A stretch of 60,000 nucleotides of DNA from Symsagittifera roscoffensis (lineage: Eukaryota > Xenacoelomorpha > Acoela > Convolutidae), in assembly GCF_963678635.1 (NCBI RefSeq), contig NC_087070.1:51692514-51752513 (forward strand), read 5' to 3'. The notes under the pieces were generated by a model. It saw only the letters and a program-made list of their open reading frames with translations. It searched no databases and was not told the origin of the DNA. Shown here one piece after another: positions 28,601-51,469 of this stretch. A program made the translations under genes and the position numbers. Numbering within the stretch: position 1 is the first letter of the stretch; every line of letters starts with the position of its first letter.

Positions 28601-28726
28601 GTTCGCTTACCAGTGACTGGATGATTGAAAACTGTCGTGGATTCAACGTTGCTCATTGTTGCAATCATGTCAAATGGATTGCGCACGACAAACACGCCAA
28701 CTAAAGACCAGCCTCTTTTCTCAATC
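25511..28726 (-). CDS. sulfotransferase-like protein, last three exons
   Basis: Exons complement(28445..28726), (27230..27362) and (25511..25663) join in phases 2 and 0 to a C-terminal stretch ending at TGA. GVFVVRNPFD fits the 3'-phosphate (PAPS) binding motif of sulfotransferases. KVQLEDLIESPRKYAEQMCK, LNCDENYIQ and PTRNAVDWTAVQIEKI fit the family's C-terminal half (LEDL...P......C..L....DE.Y..). These enzymes move sulfate from PAPS to sugars, proteins or small molecules. The N-terminal exons with the P-loop are not identified. A BEL/Pao fragment lies just upstream, so they may be displaced or hidden by the N gap. The exact substrate class is not determined. Confidence 0.78.
25684..26238 (+). 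repeat. repeat family 2, forward copy beside an exon
   Basis: Starts AACAAGAGTGCTCGGATGAG, then GGGCGAAGCCTCCAATGTTC. It ends GAGCACAAACATTCCG and GTCGGAACAATAAC. Its start lies about 20 bp upstream of the last sulfotransferase exon (minus strand), so its end supplies part of the pyrimidine tract of that acceptor. Confidence 0.8.
26278..26701 (+). mobile_element. hAT-like MITE, copy C, perfect 8-bp target duplication
   Basis: Runs from CAGGCGCGGATCTAGGG to CCTAAATCCGCTACTG, flanked by ATTCGGAG on both sides (26270-26277 and 26702-26709). Inside are GTCGACC(T)nAGGTCGACC and GGCGCCAAAGGCGCC. Length 424 bp, no ORF. End sequence and 8-bp duplication fit the hAT superfamily. Confidence 0.93.
27230..27362 (-). 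CDS. sulfotransferase-like, middle exon
   Basis: Acceptor CTTTTCAG, phase 2 in. Peptide: VKLMKKFDIQYVKVQLEDL, IESPRKYAEQMCKVLE, LNCDENYIQ. Donor CAG|GTATGA, phase 0 out. Confidence 0.82.
28080..28275 (+). repeat. degenerate tandem repeat, about 70-85 bp units
   Basis: Three loose copies of a unit with TACAAGTGATTGTTTGAAAA and AATCACTTTTTCAT words. Starts fall near 28081, 28153 and 28233. Confidence 0.5.
28445..28726 (-). CDS. sulfotransferase-like, exon with the VVRNPFD motif
   Basis: Acceptor AACATCTTTTTAG, phase 2 in. Peptide begins IEKRGWSLVGVFVVRNPFDM and includes ESTTVFNHPVTGKRTW. It ends QSIQKVREHARL plus two bases before donor ACTCAG|GTAAGC. Both phases agree with the next exon. Confidence 0.8.
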
Positions 28727-28781
28727 CTAAAAAGATGTTTTTGTGAGCGTATGTATGTATTATGTGATACGCAATACATTT

Positions 28782-28784
<3 letters not shown>

Positions 28785-28840
<56 letters not shown>
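28785..28840. repeat. (AT)n microsatellite
   Basis: Uninterrupted AT dinucleotides, about 28 units. It produces spurious Ile/Tyr open frames. Confidence 0.97.
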
Positions 28841-28844
<4 letters not shown>

Positions 28845-29129
28845 ACTGATTTTAACATAAATATATATGGTTTCTCGCCGAAGCCTAGAACTTTTCAATA
28901 GCGGACCAACTCAGCTTGACGTAGCTGAGATTTTACTTTAACTTTGATTCGACGAATTATATGACTGTGTATCAGAGGGAGGGGAACAACTTATAACTGC
29001 TTCAATGTGTATACCAAGACAATGAAGTTGAACATCTTTTATTTAAGAAGAAAAGTCTTGTAAATGTTAATATATCTGCAATAGGTTTTTGGCATGTGCC
29101 TGCAGCGAGTATTTAATGCTAGCATTACA

Positions 29130-29457
29130 ATACAAGACCTCTAAAACGTTGTATTGCAAAATTCGCAACTTTTTTACTCGTTGAATTTGTGCAATGAGCC
29201 TTGATCCGGTCTCTATCTGTCTAAACCAGAGTCACAAGGCTCACCCAACTGCTGCTTCTTAATGTGGATCAATTTTACAAGCTGTTGTGCAAATTTCGAT
29301 AATTCGGTATAAAATTACATTACATAAAAAGGGGATTAATCCCGCGTAGATTAAATCAAACATTTGAAACAATCTTTGTTGGTTTAAATCAGTTTTTTGG
29401 CGGTTATTAATTTCTATTTTATTTTTCTTTCCACTAGGTTGCTTGTTGCAAGCAACA
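29130..29457 (-). repeat. 3' LTR of the BEL/Pao fragment (outer end uncertain)
   Basis: On the minus strand a purine-rich AAGGTGGGCGG stretch is followed by TGTTGCTTGCAACAAGC. BEL/Pao LTRs commonly open with TGTTG. The partner LTR is not in the window, so the outer boundary (29130) is a guess. Confidence 0.5.
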
Positions 29458-29484
29458 TTGCCGCCCACCTTAAATGAGCCAAGT

Positions 29485-30293
29485 TCATTCAACATTGACT
29501 GGGAGTTTCCTTAATTTTATGCAAGGCCGGACGTAGCAGCCCCTTGCGGTTCTGACCTTAGCTGATCGACATTGGTTGTCTCTCCCAAGGTAGACTTCCA
29601 CAACCCGAGCTAGTGGCCATTGTAAGGGGGGTTGGTTTTCGTCCATCAGAAGCGCAACATAACCCACTTCAAAATTTTGTTGTTTTGAAGTCCACTTCTT
29701 CCGTGGCTGCAGAGAAGACAAGTACTCCTTGCTCCATCGCTTCCAGAAAATTCCAATGAGTTTCTGCTAATGTGCCCAACGTTTGGCTGGATGAGTTTCA
29801 AAGGGCTGGAGTGTACTTGTCGTCAGTTGGGGCACTGGTATTGGCAGGTACTGCATTTCTTTCCCTGTCACCATCATAGCTGGTGTTAGGTTTCGTAGGT
29901 CCAGAACGTCGGTCGAAATCGGGAGGAGTGGTCGTGAGTTGAGGATTGCTTCAATGTCGCATAGTAGAGTAGAAAGTTCCACGTACTTCAAAACATTGTT
30001 CCCCATGACTCTTCGCAGATGTGATTTCGCAAGTTTCACGCCCGAGTCCCAAAGTCCACCAAAGTGAGGAGCTCCTGGTGGAATCAATGTCCAAGTTATT
30101 CCAATCTCATCTGCAGCACTTGGCATTGATTGTTTTCCGAACTTCTTGGTTAGGTTCATTTGGAGTTGCCTTAGTTTATTTTTAGTTCCAATAAAGTTCA
30201 CTCCATTGTCTGAGTACATCCTTGCTGGAGCAACACGTCTAGCGCGAAATCGTCTCAAGGCAGCAGTACAAGACTGGGAGGACAAATCCGATG
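29485..30293 (-). pseudogene. BEL/Pao integrase and Pol C-terminus, cut by the N gap
   Basis: Minus-strand frame. ALRRFRARRVAPARMYSDNG carries the second catalytic Asp (usual YSDNGTNF). PPGAPHFGGLWDSGVKLAK has Asp where BEL/Pao integrases carry the catalytic Glu (usual GGLWE). Then come ILNSRPLLPIS, a TAG at 29767, and RWSKEYLSSLQPRKKW with PLQWPLARVVEVYLGRDNQC, the typical C-terminal block, ending TGA. The upstream part (RT, RNase H, first Asp) is lost in the 200-N gap. Confidence 0.9.
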
Positions 30294-30493
30294 NNNNNNN
30301 NNNNNNNNNNNNNNNNNNNNNNNNNNNNNNNNNNNNNNNNNNNNNNNNNNNNNNNNNNNNNNNNNNNNNNNNNNNNNNNNNNNNNNNNNNNNNNNNNNNN
30401 NNNNNNNNNNNNNNNNNNNNNNNNNNNNNNNNNNNNNNNNNNNNNNNNNNNNNNNNNNNNNNNNNNNNNNNNNNNNNNNNNNNNNNNNNNNNN
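30294..30493. other. assembly gap, 200 N
   Basis: Exactly 200 undetermined bases. The left flank is inside the BEL/Pao integrase; the right flank is unrelated AT-rich sequence, so a larger piece is probably missing. Confidence 0.99.
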
Positions 30494-31340
30494 TGTGAGG
30501 ATGCTGGATTTCAGCTGAAACAAAAAAGTAAGACAAAAATTTCCAAATGTTACCTGTAGAACTACACTGTACAAACTTAAATTAAATCTGAAAAAAAAAT
30601 ACAATACTTCAAGCGCAATCAAAATCCAGAAACTCTAAAGAGCCTTTTCTTTTCAGTTTAATAAATAACCCAAATTAAACTTCATGCAGAGAATTTACTA
30701 GAAAAATAGTGAACATTGCTAAAAAAAAAGTCTCAGATTAGTAACTGATGGCGAATGATTTTTTTCTGCATGAACACCCGAGAACTGACAACTGTAAAAA
30801 CCAAAATAACATTATCATCTCGGTAAACAGAGACATTAATATTTGATCGTTTTTTGAATATTTAAAAAGTATCATCAAGAAAATATGTAATAATTAAATT
30901 GAGATTATGCATATGCGAAAAAAAAAGTTAAGACTAATGATAGCTAAGAAAACAACATTGGGTGTGATTAATTTCGTGAGTGAGAATGCTGGATATCAGC
31001 GTGAAACCTAACAATACGGCAAAAATTGTGAAAAGATAGCACTAGTACTAAAAAGTAAAAAAAAAGATTTAACCTGAGCGTACATTACACAGAGCGCTGT
31101 CAAAAACCTGTCCTAACCAAAAGTTAATCTTTAATTTGGTATTTAACCTAGGATCATGGTATTCAACTGAGGATCATATCAAACATTTAATTTTTGGGAG
31201 AGTTTACCAATTAATAACTAACCTAGCTTGAATATAGGAACCAATTTAGAAGTTTGATGATGGTGAACGAGCTTTCATGCGTGAACACCAGAGAAAAGAC
31301 GGGGGTAAAAACAACAACTTTTATCACAACATTCATCAAT
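30494..31340 (+). repeat. diverged direct duplication, about 490-510 bp apart
   Basis: GAGGATGCTGGATTTCAGC near 30497 recurs as GAGAATGCTGGATATCAGC near 30982. CTGCATGAACACCCGAGAA near 30768 recurs as ATGCGTGAACACCAGAGAA near 31276. There are many gaps between, and the unit boundaries are not clear. Confidence 0.45.
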
Positions 31341-31879
31341 TTCGTCAGAACAAAACACAAACGATTTAAGCTGCCAAGAAGATTTTCTCATCTACATAGA
31401 ATGCTTAGAGATAACTTAAGTCATAGATACTTGAGAAAGCAACACGGAGAAAAGAAAACAATTAAAACCACACATGAACATCGCCAGCAAAAGCAAATAA
31501 AAAAAATTACCTTTGAGAGCGTTGACAACGAATGACATTAAGCATCACCGATGGTTATTTTTCAAGAGAATTTCAGGAGCCTGATTTGTTGTTTGGTTTT
31601 TGTTTTGACAACACAATATTTCTGAGCTCGCTTAAAATTGTCATTTTAATACATAAATATAGAAAAGCAAACTCGAACCTTCCACTTTTTTACCAATTTC
31701 CATTTTGCTTGTACTCGGCAAATTTTTAAAACGATTAATCTCCAACAAGTTTATAGCTTTTGCCTTTCTGCAAAATACTTTACATCAAAATCTGTTCAGT
31801 TTTAGGCGAAAATGAAAAATAGATGACACTATTGCTTTTCTAGTAGAAAAAAATCAAAATTGTTGGGACAGCCCGGCTC

Positions 31880-32560
31880 TTAAAGCTCAGTGTAGTTCCT
31901 TTGACTTAGGAAAAACATTCGAGACTGAAAGAACCAGTGCATGATATTCTCAATTCAGATTCATTAGTTGTAAACAGTATGTATGCATCAACAGTTTCAA
32001 ATTGTACAGGGCCCAAATTTAAAACCATTAACTTTCCTTCTAAATAATCGTGTTATACAAAAAAGTAATGAAAACTACACAGATGTTTTAACTATGCCGA
32101 TATTGAAGCTGTTAAAACTCCGCATGAAAAGATAGTTTTGATAATAAACTTTGGAATTCTACTCACAGGCAAAAAATGGAGACAAAAAAACTGGACTTGA
32201 ACTTAGTTAAAACCAAAACAGTCAGAATAACTGAACAGAATGAGATTGAACAATTTCTCAATATATAGGAACAATGAAGACCTTTAATGAATAGTGGTTT
32301 TCAAATATCTGGGTTTTTTCTCAATACAAAATTGGAAATCGAAGATCACATTGAAATTGTTAATGGGAAGTTAATAAATAACGCAGAATCATCTATCGCT
32401 TGCGCAAGATTCTCAATCAACAGCAGCTGAGTGAGTTTACGATAAATACTTGAACCAGTTTTTCAATAAAATAAGTGTCGACTTCCAAAACCAGCATGGA
32501 CTGTATTGATTTTTATAGAAAAAGATTAAGTAGAGTCCTAATTATCAAAAAAGATATTTG
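31880..32560 (+). pseudogene. second LINE reverse transcriptase relic
   Basis: SSFDLGKTFET near 31896 (usual F.D..KAFD, motif A), KLDLNLVKTKTVRIT near 32188 (usual L.LN..KTK) and VVFKYLGFFLNTKLEIEDHI near 32297 (usual KYLG..LD..L....HI). Frame changes and stops throughout. The motif between A and the LN block (YADD) is not readable. Confidence 0.75.
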
Positions 32561-32659
32561 AATCACTATGTTAATTGCAAGAATAGATGAAAACGCAGAA
32601 TCTAAAATAATTTCAGTTATACGAACTGGTTAAACTTCTCTGCAAAAAATGTCGCGTTG

Positions 32660-34110
32660 ATTATGAACCTGTGACTGTTAGGAAACTGATCATTTTGATG
32701 AAATCTTCAAATTGATAAGCCTTCATCTTCAAATTTTCAAAAAAGTCATAGAAAATTAGTGATTGACTCCACAAAAAATATGATAAGTCTTTGATTGTTA
32801 CTTGATCTCAAAATAATTACAATTGGCACACATTTTCTAAAAATTTTTTGAAATAAGTTGCAAAATGACACGAAATCAGAAATCAAATAAATAATTTTCT
32901 TCATAGGTTTCTAGAGACTCTTATAAATGGAAATAATGAGCTGATAAATTTAATATTTTGAGTTTTTCTCATAATTTTGATTAAGTTGGCCAAGTTTTCA
33001 ACGAAGCAAAATACTTGTCGAAAAATTTCTAAGTCGAGTATCGTTAAGTATTTTTACCGGTAGTACTAACCCATCATCTCTAATTAAAACTTACTTTTTT
33101 GCGCTCAGAGACGTCTAAAAACAGGCTTAATTTGTCGAATGACGATCGCTCAGACTGGGTTCTAGAATGATAATTTTACAAATAATTAATGTTATGATTG
33201 TGGTTCTATTTAGGATATAATTTTAAATATTTTTTATTTTTAATGAGAAAACTGCAAAAAAAAACGAAAAAAAAAAAAAATCTTTCCATGTGTTTTTTCG
33301 AGTGGTTTGAAATTATGACCTTAAGCAAAATTTTCTGAGCTTTTTTAAGAACAAACGGCGAGATTCTGTCTTTTTTGCTATCATCCATCATGTATGTCCG
33401 GTTGGAACAACTTCTTGATGTTTCAGGATATCAACTTTTGCATTGTTGCTAAGCTGAATGCAGTTTAAAACTAATGCATGATAAATAGTGCATATGGCTA
33501 CTTTTTTCTGGTGATTGATTGAGAGAAAAAGAGAAACCAGAAATGTTGAAGGCAGGCGACTGACGAGTCAGTTGGCCGAGCCTTTCCGGTGCCACCAAAA
33601 AAGAAACAGATTTTTTTTTTCAAAAAATAATCAATTTGAGATGCAATATAGCGTATTAAAGAAAAGAGATCTAATGTTATTGGGCTTAAAACTGTGTGCG
33701 TAAAATGTTTTCAGACGTATAACGTAGTTTTTTTGTTTTCGGCTGAACGAGCTTTCGTGAACAGAAAAGTGACCACGCCAAAATACAATATTGTTGGTTC
33801 AGAGCAAGAAATAGTGTGTTTAGCTTCAGAGCATATTTGCAGCTCGTGTTGGATTGATTGATTGACGCCTCAATCATACCACGCCTGTCAATCAAAGTAC
33901 ACCGCCCTCTTATGGCATGTGGCGAACCAAAAACCACTCAAGTCAAAAACTGATCTACAAATCTACCGGTCAGCTAGCCTAACGACCTAGACTCGAATTC
34001 TCTGAATCTACATGTCATTTTCCTAAGAATATGACTCATTCCTTTTTTTTCAATACCAAATCGAAGCGTATAATTTAGCTAAAGAAAAGCAAACATTGAG
34101 AAATGCTTAC
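32660..34110. other. no gene seen
   Basis: AT-rich. Short open frames (61-83 aa) without splice context or recognisable motifs. Confidence 0.4.
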
Positions 34111-34274
34111 GGCCATGACGATCTGTCGGCTCATACAGCAAGGGAAACATTTAATAGAAGGCTGTCCACGTGAAGAAGAATAAAATATTGTTGAGATTAC
34201 AAGAGAGGAGCTAAAATGTGATTGACGGGCATGGTCTTCATATGGATCTGCTATCAGTGTGGGGGCGTCGTCTT
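34111..34274 (-). CDS. possible internal exon, unknown gene
   Basis: On the minus strand an acceptor TTTTGTTGGTAG and a donor GCC|GTAAGC bound 164 nt. They encode DDAPTLIADPYEDHARQSHF, then SSSLVISTIFYSSSRGQPSI, then KCFPCCMSRQIVMA. In phase 1, out phase 0. The GC content is higher than the flanks. It could be an upstream exon of the sulfotransferase-like gene, but the out phase would need at least one more exon between. No family recognised. Confidence 0.25.
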
Positions 34275-34917
34275 CTACCAACAAAACCACAACAGACTGT
34301 ACCAATTGCATACATTTGTATTTTTACCATTAAAATGATCAACAAAGTTCAATGCTCGTACTATATGCGAAAACGATGAGAAGATATGAAAAAAAAATTA
34401 GTCATTAAAATCTCCCTGGTAAAGTGTCATATTACAAATGCCAATCAAACTTAGCCGATGATGTTTCAGACACAATATATACGGCTCACCTATGTATATC
34501 ATCATATCATTTTTCAACGTTTTCTGACTTAGTTATTCGCTAATAAACCAGTAGAACCAATTACAACATCTATCACTAGAAGTTCAAAATTGACGCAAAG
34601 GCTAATCTGATGATTAATATTTATTAACAGTACTAATAAGTTATTTTCTGGCTGTTACATATTCGTGAGTGAGCCTGCAGTGTATAATTTAAATTCAAGA
34701 CTAAAAAAAACCCAAAAAAGTAACCTTAGAAACTACAAGCCCCCCGCCTATTACAGCAAATCTCTGAAAATTGATTACATTTTAGTTGTTTAGTCATTTG
34801 AGAGCTTTCAACGGAGTTTGAAGGTAAGAAAGAGTATTTCTATTTCGAAACTTTCAAAAAAGATTGATTCGTATTGGCTAAGTCCTTGTCGATGAATGGT
34901 AAAATGGTTACGTAGCA

Positions 34918-35095
34918 GTATTTAGACAACCGCGTTTTCAGACTCGCCAAAGCAGACAAATGCTGTATTAACCAATCAGAATCGAGACAAGGAAGAAATT
35001 ACTAAATAACAATTATTTACTCATCTCGATTCTGATTGGTTAATATAGTATTTGTCTGCTTACTGACGAGTATGAATACGCGGTTGTCTAAATAC
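34918..35095. mobile_element. 178-bp foldback MITE
   Basis: Long imperfect inverted repeat, arms of about 70 bp, loop of about 36 bp. Outer ends are GTATTTAGACAACCGCG and CGCGGTTGTCTAAATAC. Inner ends are AACCAATCAGAATCGAGA and TCTCGATTCTGATTGGTT. TA on each side of TTTAGACAACC fits a TA target duplication. No ORF. Confidence 0.88.
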
Positions 35096-35099
35096 AGAC

Positions 35100-36854
35100 C
35101 GCACGCCGGTAAAATGTAAGCCTATACGATTGAGCGATTCCATGAATATTTTCTTTTGCATGCAAGCACTTATCTTTTTGGTGTTTTTTTGCGTGCAGGA
35201 CTTTAAATTTTTTGGCCATACTTTTGGATCCTGCTTACTATACACCGCCCACCTCGTTTCGTTACAAGCTACAAAAGGGGGTTCGTTACAAGCTACAAAA
35301 TAGCTGAAAATTTAGTTACTTTAAATTTAGTTACTTGAAAGATTTTCTAGTATCTGAATACTTTCCAGGAGTCAGTTTTACCCAAAACTAAACATTGATA
35401 TGCAAGATAGCTAATGGTTTTCCTTGATTGTTCTTATTGGGGCAGGGAGGGATTCAGAATTCCGTTCCATCCATGCGTATGTTCAACAAATCGCAAATCG
35501 TTCAACTTCCATAGGCTAAAATATTAGCCAATCGGACGATTTCTAAAACGTAATATTCGTTTTTATTAGCTAGCTAGCTTGGGAATTAGGGACAAAAATA
35601 CTGCGAATCAAATTATATAAATATATTACAAATTTTATTCAAACTTGAATCGGTTTAATATTTTTCATTCGAACCTGTTTGTGTTTTCCTATTTAAAAAG
35701 TTTTGATTTAAAAAAAAGTCAGGCAAATCAGAAGTTTCAGTTATTTCGAGAATTTATTATTGAACCTTCTATTTGTTTTATTTGAACGGTCCAACAACTT
35801 TCCTGAAATTGGGATTTGAGAAAATCAAAAACTTTTGTTCTTGTTTCAACTTTCGAACCATTCCCAGGAATGATTGATGATTTGGTTTGTTTTTGATTTC
35901 ATGACTAAATTATGAGTATATGGACAGTTAATGATAAATGACATTTATCTAGTCTGACAAAATTACAATTCCCTCGAACCCTAAAAAACTCGTTCAATCA
36001 ATCAAAAATACTATTAATGCTACTCTGACTATCCCTCCCTTTTCCTTAACACCCCTATCCCCCCTCCTCGCTTTGATTCAAAGTCAGTATACAATTCCCA
36101 GTCACTCTTCCCTGTCTTTTATTTCCTTTCTCCGTCCCAAATCAATCATTCAGCCGTTGCCTGTCCATTTTTGACAGTGAATAGCCTAATCTCCCATTTT
36201 GTACCCTAAACTCCCACCCTCCCCTTATATAATACCCATAATACCCAATGATGCGACGGATACGGATGCTTGCATCAGCAACAAATAATACACAACATAC
36301 ATATTACTAGGATGCTTCTAGTTCCATAAGCATACCGTACAAGAAAATTCTGCAGCCTATTTTTTACCTATAGGCGTCTTAGGTCATCTAGTGTTTAATC
36401 CGCCTTTCCCACCCTTCCTTAATTTTTTCTCTTTCCCCTCCCTTTTTGCTCTGCTATTCTATTCCCCTGTCCTTTACCTGTCACTCAATCATTCATTCAT
36501 TTTCCCCTCCCGTCAATCCAATAGCCAGTCCGCCACGCCACGCCACACTCCGGATTTATTACTATCGCCACAAATTCCAAATTAATAGACACACAAGTAG
36601 AAAAAAAAACTACCGACTTTGACCTAAATCAGTCGTGTTTACTGAAAAAAAAATTGTGTTTAAATCAATTCAAAAATTTATCCATTTGTTTGTTCATCTC
36701 TCGTGTTTTAAAATCCGATTGGAAAATAATCGAGAAATTTGAAATTAGCCTTTAAATTTCGTAATTTTACTCTGCGATTTTTGTAGCTTTAGTTAGCTTT
36801 TACCACGCTTATTGTTAAAATAGTATTATTATCAATTGTTGTCGCTTGTTGGAA
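35100..36854. other. upstream region of the KLF gene, no gene seen
   Basis: No supported ORF. From about 36000 the sequence becomes C/T-rich on the plus strand (CCCTCC words), and TTATATAATACC lies near 36226. This stretch is a candidate promoter and 5' UTR for the KLF gene, by position only. Confidence 0.3.
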
Positions 36855-48375
<11,521 letters not shown>

Positions 48376-48589
48376 ACTACTAAATTACTTCTCAAACGTC
48401 CTTCATTCAAAATATCAACTTAGAATGTAAACCATTTTGTTAAATTTACGTAATTACACGACCAGTTTGAAATTAAAACATTTTTTCTCACAGTTTTTAA
48501 AGGGTAATTATTGTTGAGTTCATTAATGAGTTTTTTTAGTCCAAAAACCTCTATAACTGGGTTGGACTTTAAAAATTGCTTGTTTTCTT

Positions 48590-49400
48590 GCCGCATTGAC
48601 AAAAATCGTTTCGGATTGATTTAAATTGATTTTAAATTAATCCAAATTGGTTAACAATCTACATTTTACGAACTTATAAGAATTTTAAATCAAGCTTTCT
48701 TGAAAATTTTGGATCGATTTAAGTTTCTAAAGAATCGATTTGACTCGATTTGGATGGATTATCCGACTTTCTAAAATCCATCCGAATTTCAGTTAAATCT
48801 ATCCCAATCTCACCTAATTTCATTTTAAATCGATTTAAATTGATGTTTCATGAAACTTTTGGATCAATTTATCTTCCTAAAAAATCGATTTGGATGGATT
48901 TTTAGGCTCACTGAAATTGATTTTTTTTCTAACACGTCGAAAATAATGGAGCTCAAAATATGCATAGAAATCAAAGAAAATTCTTATTGTAAATCAGATT
49001 GTGGGCAAAACTCTATGTAACAAGTCAGGAAAAAGGGTCAAAATAAATCAAGTTTGAATCTCAAGAATATGCAATTAAATCATAAAAAATCATGAAAGTA
49101 AAACATTGAACATAATCAAAGAAAACGCTTTTAATTAGTTTTAGTTTCCTAAAAAAACCAAATTTAGACAAGAAAAAATGAATTTTAGTCAATTCAAAAT
49201 CAAATTGGATCGTTTTTTTTATTAGCTGGGTTTTAAGATCGATTCAAATTGATTTTCAATCGACCCAAATCACTCTTTATCTTTTCTATTTATTCTTGGT
49301 ATTTTTTTCATACTTAAATCAATCGAAAATTAATCGAAATAATTTTTCATACTGAAACTGATCCTAATCCATTTTTGTCAGGGTCGACGTCTGATTGACG
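48590..49400. repeat. GATTT/AAATC-rich degenerate repeat field
   Basis: Words such as ATCGATTT, GATTTAAATTGAT and TTGGATGGATT recur more than a dozen times on both strands between 48605 and 48930, and again around 49240-49370. This gives many small near-palindromes. No unit length or ends can be fixed. Confidence 0.5.
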
Positions 49401-49997
49401 GAAAACATGTGCAATGTTTTTATCGAGATAAATTTCAATTTTTAACTAGCAAATTTTGACCGTTTTTTTTTCAAATTATTTGTACTTTAATGATCAACTC
49501 AATGCAATAAAATCAATATTTTTAACGATGATTCTCTCCCACGATTGTCATTTTGTCAAGAAATTGTTTCATAAGGTGATTTGGCTCTTTTTACAAAAAC
49601 TATTTGATAAAATTTAGGTTGCTGTTTCCGCACGAAAAGAAACAAAAAGTCTGAAATCAATGTTGTTAAAATTTGTTTAATTTCCTTATTCTGATAACAA
49701 CTGTGACTGCTATTTTCTGATTTACAATTCGACCGGATAAAAAATTTGGTAATATAATTACCCGAGTGCTTTTTCTCCTGATATTTATATCCTTGGAATT
49801 TCAATTAATTGTTTTCACCAAAAGTAATAATTTTTAAAAAGTTAAAAAACAGGAAACCTGACCGCGCAAAAATTAGGCTTTGTAGGAAAGAACGTGATTG
49901 ATATATATGTAATATACGAAAAATGATCAGAAATAATCAGACAAAATGGATCGAAATATGGTTACACTGGGACGACTCAAAACTTTATGATTCGATG

Positions 49998-50194
49998 CAG
50001 GAGCGCACTTTTTTTCGAGGGTCAAGCAAATTGATTCTGCAACCTCTCTTGAAACGCCATAAAGTCCATACTTAAGAGTAAAAATTGTTTCTGCTCACTT
50101 TTCAAAATGTTGACCAAAACTTGCGTTTAAAGTCAAAATTTATATGTATTGGCGCTGAAGGTCCTCTATATTAGGCCCCTTAAATCCGCCCCTG
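49998..50194 (+). mobile_element. hAT-like MITE, short diverged copy
   Basis: Starts CAGGAGCGCAC and ends CCTTAAATCCGCCCCTG. Contains TCGAGGGTCAAGCAAATTGA and TTGGCGCTGAAGG in the order of longer copies. No target duplication recognisable; 197 bp suggests an internal deletion. Confidence 0.6.
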
Positions 50195-51440
50195 GTTTAC
50201 AAATTCCATCAAAACTGTTCGTTGAAAAACTTCGACCAATTTTATGATCGCAGTTATCTTCAATTCCTAAATGCAAAAGCTCGATCGGAACTCTTCTGAG
50301 AAAAGTTGTTTGAGTGAGAATTGAGTTGAAAAAACTTTTAACAAAATTTGATTGAAAAAAAGTAAATAGGCTCGAAGTATAAACCAGGAGGCAGCTAGAA
50401 TTTTACCGATTGCAACAACGCAATTTTGCCGACTCAAGTGTAGCGGGATTGACTGTCTCAATTCGTTAGGTACAAAACTGGTCTCTCCTAACGTCTATCT
50501 TTAAGTTTAGATATAAACGAGCTCTCGTTTCTTTTGAGAGATGCAACATTGGTCCGCCGCTTAAAATGCTGACCATTCATTCGCGCAGACCTGGCAGTTG
50601 GGAAGAACTCCAGCAGATTCCGCAATGTTTTTGAAAAATCGAAATCTAAAAAAATGGGGAATATTTTACCGTTGAGAACAACCCTCTTAGTCCTTCTAAG
50701 TAGTACAGTTGGGTAGATTCAACGCGGGGGGTTCTGAACCCTATGTATTAACATAGGGAGTCAACTATCCCGTTAGCACCCTATGTATCAAGATACGTAA
50801 ACAATTTTCAATATATTAAGATAGCTAACACATTTACCATATTTTAAAATAGCAATTTTGTTTGCTTCCTTTTTTATTAATACAGCAAGGTTTAAGATTC
50901 CTAAAAATTTTGTGTTGTCAGAAACAATACATTTTGAGCTGTTAACCCAAGCGCACCGTTTAGAAAGAATGAATTGTTAAAAAATGTATGATTTACTGCA
51001 TTGTATTAAAGCTTCCTACTTAATCTGTTGCAAACTTAGAGGTTCAGTTCCTATTCGATAGTAATTACTTTCCCGGTTACTTTAAAACGAGCTCACTCTT
51101 TGTTTAGTTTGTTTATAACTTGCAACTGTATGGTTAATAGTTCTGTATACTATTACAGTTGACTTATATTTCAATGCCTCATCCAATTCATGTCGATAAT
51201 TTTTCATCGGTCAATTTCTTGAATGATCGATGATTCAGTCCTCTACTGCTTCTTAACTTTTGACTTTTTCGACGGTTTTCATTGACAGTTGTTTTTGTCA
51301 TTTTTTTTTGTTTGGAAAAGCAGTTAGTTAAATTGAGGCTCAATATCTTTTAGTGCTGCGGTGGTTCCAAAAAATAATCTTCCATCTCTAATTTTTATAT
51401 ATTCCCCGATATGGTTTTTGGTAACGTTGATGTTTAAAAA
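50195..51440. other. intergenic, no gene seen
   Basis: No supported ORF or element. Local direct words CCTATGTATTAACATAGG near 50739 form a short palindrome, and TATCAAGATA recurs near 50786. Confidence 0.35.
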
Positions 51441-51469
51441 AAACGTAAAAGCTGGGTTAATTTGCTTTC

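Noticed and set aside
28625-28898. Open frames with Ile-Tyr repeats
   Set aside because: Translation of the (AT)n microsatellite.
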